From NCBI GenBank assembly GCA_025450585.1, contig JANWHD010000027.1, positions 1 through 64,000 of the forward strand: a stretch of 64,000 bases of DNA, read 5' to 3'. The position numbers and the translations under genes are program-made. This DNA is from Solirubrobacterales bacterium (GTDB lineage: Bacteria; Actinomycetota; Thermoleophilia; Solirubrobacterales; 70-9). Shown here one piece after another: positions 34,567 through 42,220 of the stretch; within the stretch, counting starts at the first letter, position 1, and each line of letters begins with the position of its first letter. Below the pieces are notes generated by a model. That model had not been told where the DNA came from. It made no database searches and worked only from the letters and a program-made list of their open reading frames with translations.

Positions 34567-35104
34567 GAGTAACCGCCAGCGATACGAATATCAGAACAAG
34601 CTCCAAACCGGTCAGCGAGACAGACAAGAGCGCGGCGCTTGAAGCCTTTCCCACTCTCTTTACGCGATCTTTGTTCCCCGCCCGGCGCTCCTCTGCGAGA
34701 TTCACGTAGTGGTGTGCAAGCTCCCGCATGGCAAATTCATCGCCTCTCTGCATGCGATCAATCAGGTCACGGAGGTCCGCGACGGGAAGATCCCTCTCCA
34801 ACTGGGTTTTCCAAGCGTGACTCGCTGCGATCAACGATCCAATCGTCAGGAACGCGGACGGAAGTGCGAAAGCAGCGAGCGTCGCAATCCATCCGGTGGA
34901 AAGGTTGGCACCGCTGATCGCGTTAATGGCGATGGCTTGGACGACGGCGAAGAAGGTGCCGCTCGTGGCTGCCTGATACCGCGCCTTGCGATCCAAGCGC
35001 TCGGCTATCTGAAACTGCTCATCGACCATCGAACGGGCCGACTCGATTGCTTGCCCAAGCTCCGCACTCGCCATACCGATCTCGGCTTCCTTCTCCTCGT
35101 TCAT
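34559..35104 (-). CDS. three-helix membrane protein, partner of the downstream gene
   Basis: About 181 residues starting MNEEKEAEIGMASAELGQAI. A cytosolic helix (SARSMVDEQFQIAERLDRKA) precedes two hydrophobic segments (TSGTFFAVVQAIAINAISGA and WIATLAAFALPSAFLTIGSL). A charged cytosolic region and a C-terminal helix (ALLSVSLTGLELVLIFVSLA) follow. The layout recalls membrane effectors of small defence systems such as SLATT-like proteins, but no family is assigned. The frame opens at 35203, but ATG 35104 avoids low-complexity N-terminal sequence. Confidence 0.6.
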   Translation of the reverse strand: MNEEKEAEIGMASAELGQAIESARSMVDEQFQIAERLDRKARYQAATSGTFFAVVQAIAINAISGANLSTGWIATLAAFALPSAFLTIGSLIAASHAWKTQLERDLPVADLRDLIDRMQRGDEFAMRELAHHYVNLAEERRAGNKDRVKRVGKASSAALLSVSLTGLELVLIFVSLAVTHA

Positions 35105-35207
35105 CCCGTCAACGATAAGGCTCCCGCTTGTCGGAGGAAATGCGCCACCAGATGGGATCGGCCGTTGGCCGACAGCCATCAGCCCCGACGGCAGCGGGGG
35201 CACGCAT

Positions 35208-35317
35208 CAGCGGTTTCTCGGGGGCCGAAGCCACCCAGGGAGTCCCTGTGGCCTGCGCTTGCACCCTATTGGGGAAGCAAGCACCCCCCAAGCACTTCGA
35301 CCCCCGAGAAACCGCTG
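35208..35317. repeat. inverted repeat with 17-bp arms; probable terminator
   Basis: CAGCGGTTTCTCGGGGG (35208-35224) and its exact complement (35301-35317) flank 76 bp. A further GAAG/CTTC pairs just inside after a 2-nt bulge. It starts immediately after the stop of the gene ending at 35318 and separates two minus-strand transcription units. Confidence 0.65.
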
Positions 35318-35641
35318 TCACCGCCACGCTGCCCAGCCGTCACCCCCGCTCAACCGCCTGACGTGGAGCGCCGAACGGCTCGGCAGGACGAGTAAGCCGT
35401 TGCTGTAGAGCAACCCCGCCTCGACCAGATCGCGGACGGCGCGGGCGAGCGCCATGCCGCCAGCAAGATCGTTCGGGTTCTCGAACAGCTCGCAGGCAAG
35501 CGCCGGGAAGGTCAAAAGGACCGGGTATTCGCGCAGGATCACGGCGAGGACGACACGCTGCATTTCGTCGTCGGTCATGACCGTGAGCCCTGGGGAGCGG
35601 CGCAGGCGACGCCGCCACGCCCCGCTGCCGCCCCAGCGCAT
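35318..35641 (-). CDS. small protein with winged-helix-like fold, unknown
   Basis: A 107-residue protein. From residue 22, MTDDEMQRVVLAVILREYPV and LARAVRDLVEAGLLYSNGLL look like a winged-helix DNA-binding unit. The ATG overlaps the stop of the upstream gene (ATGA at 35638-35641 region), supporting this start and coupled expression. Probably a regulator or accessory gene of the mobile element. Confidence 0.55.
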   Translation of the reverse strand: MRWGGSGAWRRRLRRSPGLTVMTDDEMQRVVLAVILREYPVLLTFPALACELFENPNDLAGGMALARAVRDLVEAGLLYSNGLLVLPSRSALHVRRLSGGDGWAAWR

Positions 35642-36006
35642 CAACCGCGCTTCCCCTCAAGCAGCGAGAGGAGGCCGTGCAGCGCGTCGTGGTTGGCGGC
35701 AATCTCGTCGTAGTTGCTCGCCTCGTCGTCCGCTGTCGCAATCTTCCTGACCGCCGACAACGCCGCCTCGTCGGGGACGAGAATCTTCCCCCGCGCCAGT
35801 CCCGCCAGCAGCCGCTGGTAGGCGTCGGCTTCCTCGCGCGCCTGCTCTGGGTCTTTCACCGCCTCGGGGGTGTTCAGGTCGCCTCGTACTCCTTCGAGGC
35901 AGTCAGCGAGGGTGTCGCGCAGAATCAGCAGATGGTTGACGGGGAGGTCGAGGGGCACAGCCCGCTCGCCGCCCGTAGGGTTCTCGTTAGCCATGAGGAG
36001 GTACAC
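35641..36006 (-). CDS. small helical protein, unknown
   Basis: A 121-residue protein with helices LPVNHLLILRDTLADCLEGV, EQAREEADAYQRLLAGLARG and YDEIAANHDALHGLLSLLEG. No known family. The start is GTG 36006 or ATG 35994 (MANENPTGG); an AAGGAG precedes the GTG. It is the first gene of a two-gene unit and follows a palindrome at 36091-36103. Confidence 0.5.
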   Translation of the reverse strand: MYLLMANENPTGGERAVPLDLPVNHLLILRDTLADCLEGVRGDLNTPEAVKDPEQAREEADAYQRLLAGLARGKILVPDEAALSAVRKIATADDEASNYDEIAANHDALHGLLSLLEGKRG

Positions 36007-36090
36007 GCTCCTTGTGGTCAGGCGGCTCGTCGCGTTAGCGCGCGGCGAGTCGCCGTTTGATGTTCGTCGCCGGGAGCGTAGCAGAACTGA

Positions 36091-36103
36091 AGGGAAATTC
36101 CCT
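36091..36103. promoter_or_regulatory. short palindrome in a promoter region
   Basis: AGGGAA-a-TTCCCT lies 85 bp upstream of the 36006 gene and 15 bp from the 3' end of a small HTH gene. It is a candidate repressor site, possibly for that HTH protein. Confidence 0.35.
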
Positions 36104-36117
36104 ACAGTTGCCCTGGG

Positions 36118-36318
36118 CTATTCGCCTCGGAGAATTTCCCCGACACGGGAGCGATGCAGCCCAACCGCATCGCCGATGTCGCGCAGTGACAGCCCCGCCT
36201 TCTGCGCCCTCTCGAAGCTCTTGCGCCTCGCCTCACGGGCGGTCTCGACGTCGCGCTCGTAGTCGAGCTGCGCCCGCTGGGCGTCGGCGATTGCCTTCTC
36301 CTTCGAGTCCTTCGGCAT
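36118..36318 (-). CDS. small helix-turn-helix protein
   Basis: A 66-residue protein starting MPKDSKEKAI. A charged helix is followed by a compact HTH (AQKAGLSLRDIGDAVGLHRS, then RVGEILRGE). It resembles the short HTH proteins encoded on actinobacterial mobile elements and could regulate its own divergent region. The start ATG 36318 is preferred over 36327. Confidence 0.6.
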   Translation of the reverse strand: MPKDSKEKAIADAQRAQLDYERDVETAREARRKSFERAQKAGLSLRDIGDAVGLHRSRVGEILRGE

Positions 36319-36360
36319 CGACCGCACCCTAAACGCCGAGCACGGGGATACGTTTCGACA

Positions 36361-36654
36361 ATGATCGACCCGTTCATCCGCTGGCTCTCCGCAGACGCCC
36401 GCATCCTGGTTGATCTGGAGGGTCGCCCGATGGAACGCTACGCGGTCATGCTCCAGCTACGGATCGACGGCAAGTGGCAAACGATCCGCCTGCTTGACAA
36501 CGCCCACGGGGACCACGATATGCACCGCTACACTGGTTCCGAGAAGCAGCCTGCGGAGCGGTTTTCCGAGGGTGCGGTCAACGAGGTCGTGCCACAAGCC
36601 ATCCGCCACCTGATCGACCATTGGGAAGCAATCGCGGAATCATGGAAGAGCTAG
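36361..36654 (+). CDS. small conserved-looking protein, unknown
   Basis: A 97-residue protein (MERYAVMLQLRIDGKWQTIR, DNAHGDHDMHRYTGSEKQPA, AIRHLIDHWEAIAESW). The His/Asp-rich central segment is compatible with metal binding. Similar short proteins occur on actinobacterial chromosomes and elements but I cannot name the family. The 3' end overlaps the next gene by 13 bp, so the two form a pair, divergent from the HTH gene. Confidence 0.55.
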   Translation: MIDPFIRWLSADARILVDLEGRPMERYAVMLQLRIDGKWQTIRLLDNAHGDHDMHRYTGSEKQPAERFSEGAVNEVVPQAIRHLIDHWEAIAESWKS

Positions 36655-36998
36655 AGCGCAGCAAGTTCACTCCCGCAGGCGAAATCGCCAACGAGCGGCT
36701 GATCGACGCCGTGCTCGATCCCGACCGATACCCCGAGGGAACCACCTTCATCGCCGCCGACCAGGAGGGCTTCGGCTCGATCCTCGCGGAGGCCGTTGCC
36801 GAGCACCGGCCGCTCGCAATCGTCTACCCCGACGGCCGCGAGATCGTCGCCGCACCCCGAGGGGGCGCGCTCGCGTTCTTCGAGCATCTGCTGACCCGCC
36901 GCCGTGAGTCGAAAGGCAAGCGCCGTGAGCCCGTCGTGCCCCTGCCCGCCGATTACCAGGTGGAGATCAGGGACCGTCAGCCTCTCGCCGCCGCCTGA
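36642..36998 (+). CDS. small protein overlapping the preceding gene, unknown
   Basis: About 118 residues starting MEELERSKFTPAGEIANERL and ending with a basic stretch. The middle (GTTFIAADQEGFGSILAEAV, then AIVYPDGREIVAAP) has alternating strands and helices without recognised motifs. Its ATG lies 10 bp inside the upstream gene. The pair could be a toxin-antitoxin module, but nothing in the sequence proves it. Confidence 0.5.
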   Translation: MEELERSKFTPAGEIANERLIDAVLDPDRYPEGTTFIAADQEGFGSILAEAVAEHRPLAIVYPDGREIVAAPRGGALAFFEHLLTRRRESKGKRREPVVPLPADYQVEIRDRQPLAAA

Positions 36999-37013
36999 CC
37001 GCCAGCCTCCCCT

Positions 37014-37133
37014 GCCCCGACCTACCCGCAGAACTAGCACCGCGAGGGCGGCAGTCAAGGGCGCGAAGCGCCCGACCCCCGCAGGGGGTTGACGGCCGCC
37101 CGAGCGGTGCTTCAATCGCCGGTAGGTCGGGGC
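37014..37133. repeat. cloverleaf-like multi-stem inverted repeat
   Basis: The outer stem 37014-37026/37121-37133 is 13 bp exact. A second stem 37036-37058/37089-37111 pairs in three blocks (AGCACCGC, GGGCGGC, GTCAA with their complements). Two tip hairpins follow: GGGCGC-gaa-GCGCCC (37059-37073) and CCCCC-gca-GGGGG (37076-37088). It sits between convergent genes (stop 36998; relaxase stop 37142) and may terminate both. Confidence 0.75.
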
Positions 37134-37141
37134 GCTGCCAC

Positions 37142-40100
37142 TCATCGACCGATGCTCAATCCCCTGCCGAGCTGGCGTGCTCTCGCCGCGTGCTGCCCCA
37201 GGCCGAGGGCTCGCTGCGCCTCTTGCAACCGCCGCCGCGTTGCCTGCTGCCGCGCTCGCTCGGCTCCTCGCTTCGCCTCCCGGCCAAGGGATTTGTTCGG
37301 GTCCTTGATGCCGTGCTCCTGGCGGTAGCGCTCGATCTGCGCGACGCCGCGATCCCAAGCCTTCTGCTTGGCCGGGTCGCTCGGCCTCTCCCCCAGCTCA
37401 TTCTTGACGTAGGCGGGCGGGGAGATCCGAGCGGCGATGATCGCCAGCTCGCGCCGCTGCCCGAGAACCTGATCGGCGAAGGCCAGCTCGCGGCGGGAGG
37501 CATCTCCGACGGCGGGCATGTCCGCCAGCTCGGCCTCAAGGCGCGCAGTCTCCCGGCGCGACCTCGCCTCCCAGGAGTCAATGCGCGCCAGCTCCTCGCG
37601 GCGCTCGCGGCGCGGTAGCGCCTGCGCGGCCGCGCGCTCGGCCCCAAAGCCCTCGATGTGCTCGCGGGCTCGCTCGATCCGCTCCTGCAAGCTGCGCCGC
37701 TGGCTCTCCCGGCTCTCCTCATGGCTTGCAGCAGGTCGCAGCTCGGCGCGGCAGGCGATCAGCTCCTCGGTCGGCAGGCCGGAGAACTGCGAGCGCAGCG
37801 CCTCGTCGTGCGCGGCGAGCTGGGAGCGGTCGCGCTCGGCGGCTTCGGCGATGTGCGGGATGCCCTCGCGCAAGTAGGGCGACTCCGGCGCGATCTCCTC
37901 GCGGTGGGTCTGAATCTCCGGCGTGGCGTAGATGTACGTCTCCTCGCGGCTGCGCGAGGCGGCGACGTATAGCTCCTGCTTGTCCATTGACGGGTCGGCG
38001 GCGACGAATGCCCGATCAACAGTCGTGCCCTGAGCTGAATAGGTCGTCACGGCGTAGGCGTGTTCGAGCGCCGGGGCCTCTGAGTGTGGGTTGGTCTGTG
38101 CCAGGTAGTCAGCTCCGATCTCGACCGCCTTGGCCTGGTCGATGCCTTCGAGGGTCATGCGCCGCTCGGCCGCGTCGACCTCGGCAATCCGCCACCGCTC
38201 GCGGTTGAAGATTTCGGCGCGCGGATCGTTGACGCGGGTGATGACAAGATCGCCGGCGGCGAAGCTCGCCTCGCCGACTTCGATCTCCTGCCGGCCGAGC
38301 TGCCCGGCCTGATGGCGGACCTCGCGCGCGATCTCGTTCAAGCGCCTGACCTCGGCGTTCTGCTTGGCGACCATCACGGCGTCCTCGCCGCGCTCGAATG
38401 CCTCATGCCAGTCGCGCACCATCGCCTCGCGGCGCTCCTCGGCGTTCGGGGCGACCGTAACCCGCTCTTGCGACTGGTAGAGGGCAAGCGCCTCGCGGCC
38501 CTCGCCCTCGCGTATTCGCTTCGCGGCGTCTCGGTCGAGATCGTGGCGGTGGCGGATTACCTCGTCAAGGTGGATCGGCTCGCCGCGCTCGGCAAGCGCA
38601 CGGAACAGGCCGCCCGCCTCGATCTCGCCAAGCTGCTCGGGATCGCCGACGAGGACGAGCTTCGCTTGCGCCTTCTCGGCGTGGAAGGTCAACCGCGCCA
38701 GGGTGGCCGAGTCCACCATCCCAGCCTCGTCGATCAAGAGGACCGATTCGCGCGGCAAGCCTTCCCCACCTTCGTGCTCGGCTCGGTCGAGCTTCAAGAG
38801 CAGGCTTGCGATGCTCGAAGCTGGCAGGCCCTCGGCTCGCATCACGTTCGCCGCCCGCCAGGTCGGCGCTGCGGCGCGCAGCTCGATCCCGGCCTGCGCC
38901 CAACCCTCGGCTGCGGCGACGATGGCGAAGGTCTTGCCGCTGCCCGCCTCGCCGATCACCACGGCGACTCCTTCGGGGCTCGTAAGGAGACGGCGGATCA
39001 TCTCGCGCTGGTCGGCCTTCAAGGTCGGGCGAGCGCCGATCACGCGCGCCGCGATCAGCTCGCCTGCGGGCGTCGGTCCCTGTGCCCGCATTCGCTCCGC
39101 TGCCGCCAGCGCTTCGCGCTCAAGCTCCCAGATACGCCGGGTCGTGTAGCGGGGGCCTTTGGCGGTGTCGGCAATCTGGATCACGGACTCTGACGCGAGG
39201 AAGGCGTCGGCCAGCCGCTCGACCTCCGCACCGGATGCTCCTTGGCGCAGCGAGTCGGCGACGGCCTGGATCGCCTCGCGGCGGTCGAAGTGGGACGCCG
39301 CCGCCGTGACGGCGCGGCCAAGCTGAACCTCCGAGACAGTCGAGGCCTCGGCGCTGTCGATTCTCAGTGCCGCCTCTCCGTCGAAGGTGCGCGCGATCGC
39401 CTCGCGGTCCAAGCCGATCTCCTGCGCCCTCGATCGCCACCGGGCAAGCAGCTCGCCGTGCCCGACGTCGCGCTCCTTCGGTTGGCGAGTAGCGAGCGCC
39501 GCGACCTGCATCGAGCGAGCCGATGCATCCGCGCCCGCCGCCTCGAGGATCTGTTGGCGGCGGGTCGAGAAGGCCCGTCGGTGCTCGTCGGCGAAGCCCG
39601 CGATCTCTGCGATGCCTTTGCGGGTCGACTGCCACTCGACGCCGAGGCGACGGCTGAGTTCGTGACGAAGATGGGCCTCGTAGATGTAGGAGGCGGTCTT
39701 GGCGTGGTCGTAGATCGCCGGGTGGTAGAGCCGGGTCCAGCGCCCGTCCGGTCCCTTGGTCGCGTTGGCGATCAGGACGTGGGTGTGCAGCTGCGGATCG
39801 CCCGCTCGGGATGAGCGGTGGACGTAGCCCGCCGCCAGGTAGCCGTTGCCCTTGACGAACTCCGAGCCGCCCGCGCCCCTTCGGGTCCAGCACGCCTCGC
39901 GCTGCATGTAGTCGAGGGCGGCTTTTACTGCTTCGCGGTGGGCGGCTTTGACTTCGAGCGCGGCGACGGGCCCGCCGAGCCCCCACAGCAGGGAGACGGA
40001 CTTGGGAGCCGAGAAGGTGAGATCGAAGCCGGGGACCGAGCCGCTGGAAGGGACGCCGCGCATCCCGACCAGCGGCTCGCCATCGGCGGGGTTACGGCCG

Positions 40101-40282
40101 GTCAGCATCGCTTCGAGCTGCGCAGCCTCCACCTCGCCGGAGAGGCCCAGGTCCTCAGCGGCGTCGCCGAGCCATTCCCCGGCGACGTCGCCCTCGCCGG
40201 AGTAGTAGTCCTCTGCGCCTTCGGCGACCTTGTCGAGGTAGTAGCGCTCCTGTCCTTTGCCGAGCTTTCCGATTGAGAGCAT
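37142..40282 (-). CDS. MobF-family conjugative relaxase-helicase (TrwC/TraA type)
   Basis: A 1046-residue protein. Residues 1-290 form a TrwC relaxase: N-terminal tyrosines Y14/Y15 and Y26/Y27, GFDLTFSAPKSVSLLWGL, and metal-binding His155, His166 and His168 (GDPQLHTHVLIAN). The middle is a superfamily I helicase with Walker A VIGEAGSGKTFAI, Walker B LLIDEAGMVDS and the late motif YAVTTYSAQGTTVDRAF. The C-terminal 200 residues are charged and helical. It would nick oriT and unwind the transferred strand. It is the last gene before the integrase module, and its upstream region holds tandem repeats. Confidence 0.92.
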   Translation of the reverse strand: MLSIGKLGKGQERYYLDKVAEGAEDYYSGEGDVAGEWLGDAAEDLGLSGEVEAAQLEAMLTGRNPADGEPLVGMRGVPSSGSVPGFDLTFSAPKSVSLLWGLGGPVAALEVKAAHREAVKAALDYMQREACWTRRGAGGSEFVKGNGYLAAGYVHRSSRAGDPQLHTHVLIANATKGPDGRWTRLYHPAIYDHAKTASYIYEAHLRHELSRRLGVEWQSTRKGIAEIAGFADEHRRAFSTRRQQILEAAGADASARSMQVAALATRQPKERDVGHGELLARWRSRAQEIGLDREAIARTFDGEAALRIDSAEASTVSEVQLGRAVTAAASHFDRREAIQAVADSLRQGASGAEVERLADAFLASESVIQIADTAKGPRYTTRRIWELEREALAAAERMRAQGPTPAGELIAARVIGARPTLKADQREMIRRLLTSPEGVAVVIGEAGSGKTFAIVAAAEGWAQAGIELRAAAPTWRAANVMRAEGLPASSIASLLLKLDRAEHEGGEGLPRESVLLIDEAGMVDSATLARLTFHAEKAQAKLVLVGDPEQLGEIEAGGLFRALAERGEPIHLDEVIRHRHDLDRDAAKRIREGEGREALALYQSQERVTVAPNAEERREAMVRDWHEAFERGEDAVMVAKQNAEVRRLNEIAREVRHQAGQLGRQEIEVGEASFAAGDLVITRVNDPRAEIFNRERWRIAEVDAAERRMTLEGIDQAKAVEIGADYLAQTNPHSEAPALEHAYAVTTYSAQGTTVDRAFVAADPSMDKQELYVAASRSREETYIYATPEIQTHREEIAPESPYLREGIPHIAEAAERDRSQLAAHDEALRSQFSGLPTEELIACRAELRPAASHEESRESQRRSLQERIERAREHIEGFGAERAAAQALPRRERREELARIDSWEARSRRETARLEAELADMPAVGDASRRELAFADQVLGQRRELAIIAARISPPAYVKNELGERPSDPAKQKAWDRGVAQIERYRQEHGIKDPNKSLGREAKRGAERARQQATRRRLQEAQRALGLGQHAARARQLGRGLSIGR

Positions 40283-40427
40283 CCACGGGGTATGTCCGTG
40301 GAGAGCGCCCCATGCACCGATCTCTTAACAAAGTGATAGGGCGTGAGGGTGGTTGCTGTTGGCTGTTAGGGCTTGGGTCTGGGTGACTTCTCATGGCTGG
40401 ATAGCCGCCATGAGTGCCTGGCTTTTT

Positions 40428-40463
40428 GCTGGTGGTCTTTTCCTGGCTGGTGGTCTTTTCCTG
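40428..40463. repeat. tandem repeat, two 18-bp units plus partial third
   Basis: GCTGGTGGTCTTTTCCTG is repeated exactly at 40428-40445 and 40446-40463 and is followed by the degenerate GCTGGTTGATCTTG. The T-runs stand out in this GC-rich DNA. Confidence 0.7.
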
Positions 40464-40584
40464 GCTGGTTGATCTTGGCTTTGGGGATTGCCTGGCTGTG
40501 GGGTTCGTGGCTGTGCTCGCCGCCCCTGGCGTCGAGGATCGCCGCGAATTTCCGGGGGCGCTCGCGGGAGTTTTTCGGACGTAT

Positions 40585-40610
40585 CCGATGCAAATGACCG
40601 ATGCAAACGA
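40585..40610 (+). promoter_or_regulatory. 13-bp tandem repeat upstream of the HTH gene
   Basis: CCGATGCAAATGA followed directly by CCGATGCAAACGA. Directly repeated 13-bp units are typical binding sites of excisionase-type winged-helix proteins, consistent with the gene 30 bp downstream. Confidence 0.5.
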
Positions 40611-40639
40611 CCTCCTTGATGGACAACAGCAATAGAGAG

Positions 40640-40849
40640 ATGCCCGACACTCCGATCCCTACCGAGTCCTTGATGACCGCCGACGAAGCGGCGCAGTTCT
40701 TGCACGTCCCTCGCAGCACGCTCTACGAGCTCGTCCGCTCGCGGGGCTTGCCGCATGTTCGGATCGGCGAGCGCGGGCTGAGGTTCACCCGCTCCGACCT
40801 AGGTGGCTGGATCGCCGAAAACTCTTATGGAACGCGCCGCCGCCGTTAG
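40640..40849 (+). CDS. excisionase-type MerR-like HTH protein
   Basis: About 69 residues. LMTADEAAQFLHVPRSTLYE, VRSRGLPHVRIGERGLRFTR and SDLGGWIAENSYG form the winged-helix excisionase family fold, which recognises DNA near att sites and biases the integrase to excision. Starts at 40601 and 40619 are possible; ATG 40640 leaves the tandem repeat upstream. It is convergent with the integrase gene, 8 bp between stops. Confidence 0.75.
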   Translation: MPDTPIPTESLMTADEAAQFLHVPRSTLYELVRSRGLPHVRIGERGLRFTRSDLGGWIAENSYGTRRRR

Positions 40850-40856
40850 GTCGGCG

Positions 40857-42023
40857 TCACGCGGCAGAAGCCGATGCCGAGGACCCCTGCGGCTCCTCCA
40901 ACCTGAACGCTTCCGAGACTCGTTTGGCGGCGTCCTCGCGGTCGACAAAGGCGAGGTAGCGCCTGGTCGTCGTCAGGTCGGCGTGGCCCATCCACTCCAT
41001 GACCTCGCGCGAGTCGGCGTGGCGGATCACGGTGCTGCCGAAGGTGTGGCGGAGGTTGTGGAAGCGGAAGTCCTCGCGCAAGCCCGCCTTTCGCAGCGCC
41101 GCGCGGTAGCGCTCCTTCAACGACTTGTAGCCGACGTGCTGGCCGCGCGGCGTGCAGAAGACGAGATCGTCGTCGGCGGTGAAGTGGTCGCGCTGGCCGA
41201 GGCGCGCGAGCCGTTCGGCGACCTCCTCGGCCATCGGCACGGCTCGCTCGGTTCCGCCCTTCGGCGTCGTCGTCTCGCCCTGAGTCCAGTTCTCGCGCAC
41301 ATGGATCGTGCGGCGGGTGAAGTCCACGTCGCGCCAGCGCAGCGCCAGCAGCTCCCCCATCCGAAGGCCAGCGAACGCGGCGGTGTGGAAGATCGCCGCG
41401 TCCTGCTCCGACTCCGCCGCCCTGACGAGCGCCAAAACCTCCTCCGGCCGCAGCACGTCGATCTTCGCCGCACGGCGCACTCGAGGACGCTCAACAAGAT
41501 CGGCCGGGTTGCGCGGCAGGCCGTAGACCTTCATCGCCCTCTTGAAGATCGAGCCGAGACAGACGAGGTACTTCTGCCGCGTCCGGTTGGAGCCGCCGTA
41601 GCCGCTGATCCACAGCTCGATGTCCTCGCTCGTGATCGACTCGATCTTGCGCTTGCCGAACTCGCGGACAAGGACGCGGACCATGTTGCGGTAGTCGCGC
41701 ATCGTGGACGGCTTGCAGTCGCGGACGTTCTCGCAATAGGCAAGCCACTCGTCGGCGGCGTCGGTGAAGGTCTTGCCGGTCTTGACCATGCCCGGCAGCG
41801 AGCCGTCCCGCGCCTGGCGCAGCAGCTCGTCCAGGTGCGTCTGGGCCTTGCCCTTGGTGAAGTAGCCATCGGGCGGCGCAGTCTTCTCGGTCCAGGCCGG
41901 CCCGAGTCGCTTCTTCTGCTGGCTGCCATCTGGCAGTCGGTACTTCGCGTACCAGACCACCCCACGCTTCCCCTTGCGCTTGAAGACGTGGCCGGAGATC
42001 GGGCGGGGGGCTGGTTGTCGCAT
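40857..42023 (-). CDS. int: tyrosine recombinase / integrase
   Basis: About 388 residues, a site-specific integrase. Order: N-terminal arm-binding domain (SGHVFKRKGKRGVVWYAKYR), core-binding SAM-like domain (TFTDAADEWLAYCENVRDCK), catalytic domain with FAGLRMGELLALRWRDVDF (Arg), FHNLRHTFGSTV (HxxR) and MGHADLTTTRRYLAF (His and Tyr). The frame opens at 42113, but ATG 42023 matches the domain start and leaves the arm-type repeats non-coding. It is adjacent to the tRNA-Met target as expected. Confidence 0.93.
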   Translation of the reverse strand: MRQPAPRPISGHVFKRKGKRGVVWYAKYRLPDGSQQKKRLGPAWTEKTAPPDGYFTKGKAQTHLDELLRQARDGSLPGMVKTGKTFTDAADEWLAYCENVRDCKPSTMRDYRNMVRVLVREFGKRKIESITSEDIELWISGYGGSNRTRQKYLVCLGSIFKRAMKVYGLPRNPADLVERPRVRRAAKIDVLRPEEVLALVRAAESEQDAAIFHTAAFAGLRMGELLALRWRDVDFTRRTIHVRENWTQGETTTPKGGTERAVPMAEEVAERLARLGQRDHFTADDDLVFCTPRGQHVGYKSLKERYRAALRKAGLREDFRFHNLRHTFGSTVIRHADSREVMEWMGHADLTTTRRYLAFVDREDAAKRVSEAFRLEEPQGSSASASAA

Positions 42024-42048
42024 CAGTGCCCGAATTCTAGCGCGTTTC

Positions 42049-42072
42049 GGGACCAATTCGGGACCAATTTCG
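42049..42072. promoter_or_regulatory. putative integrase arm-type binding sites, right end
   Basis: GGGACCAAT occurs at 42049-42057 and GGGACCAATTTCG at 42060-42072, the latter matching 28449-28461 exactly. They lie between the integrase start and the tRNA. Confidence 0.5.
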
Positions 42073-42126
42073 CCACTTCGTGCCAAATAGGTCAAAACTA
42101 TTTGGCTCTGCAAGGGCTTTTCTTAG

Positions 42127-42200
42127 TGGGGCGGGAAGGACTCGAACCTTCGACCGACGGATTATGAGTCCGCTGCTCTGACCAACTGAGCTACCGCCCC
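42127..42200 (-). tRNA. tRNA-Met (CAT anticodon); attR of the element
   Basis: The minus strand gives a full cloverleaf: acceptor GGGGCGG/CCGCCCC, D-arm TAGCTCAGTTGGTCAGAGCA, anticodon loop CTCATAA with CAT, and T-arm AAGGTTCGAGTCCTT. The discriminator base is A, and CCA is not encoded. The overall sequence resembles elongator tRNA-Met; a tRNA-Ile with a modified CAT anticodon cannot be fully excluded. The 3' 44 nt are the attachment site. Confidence 0.93.
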
Positions 42201-42220
42201 GGATCGTTGGGAGCGTAGCG

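Larger units (their letters stand above)
40283..40639. other. non-coding region upstream of relaxase and HTH genes; candidate oriT
   Basis: No supported gene is present. It contains a hairpin TCATGGC...GCCATGA (40391-40413), two perfect 18-bp tandem repeats plus a partial third (40428-40477), and a 13-bp tandem repeat (40585-40610). Repeats and a hairpin next to a relaxase gene are typical of an origin of transfer. Confidence 0.4.
28322..42170. mobile_element. tRNA-Met-integrated mobilizable element carrying a retron
   Basis: The element is bounded by 44-bp direct repeats (28322-28365 and 42127-42170). It contains a tyrosine integrase adjacent to the tRNA, an excisionase-like HTH gene, a MobF relaxase-helicase and several small HTH or unknown genes. 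The cargo includes RNase HI, a retron, a DUF6119-like gene and a membrane two-gene pair. No type IV secretion, coupling ATPase or replication initiator is recognised. It is therefore best described as an integrative mobilizable element that would need a helper or an unrecognised DNA pump. Confidence 0.88.

Noticed and set aside
40366..40756. Minus-strand frames between relaxase and the HTH gene
   Set aside because: They read through tandem repeats (repeated GKDHQPGKDHQ) and lack a start signal or homology; the region is better explained as oriT-like DNA.
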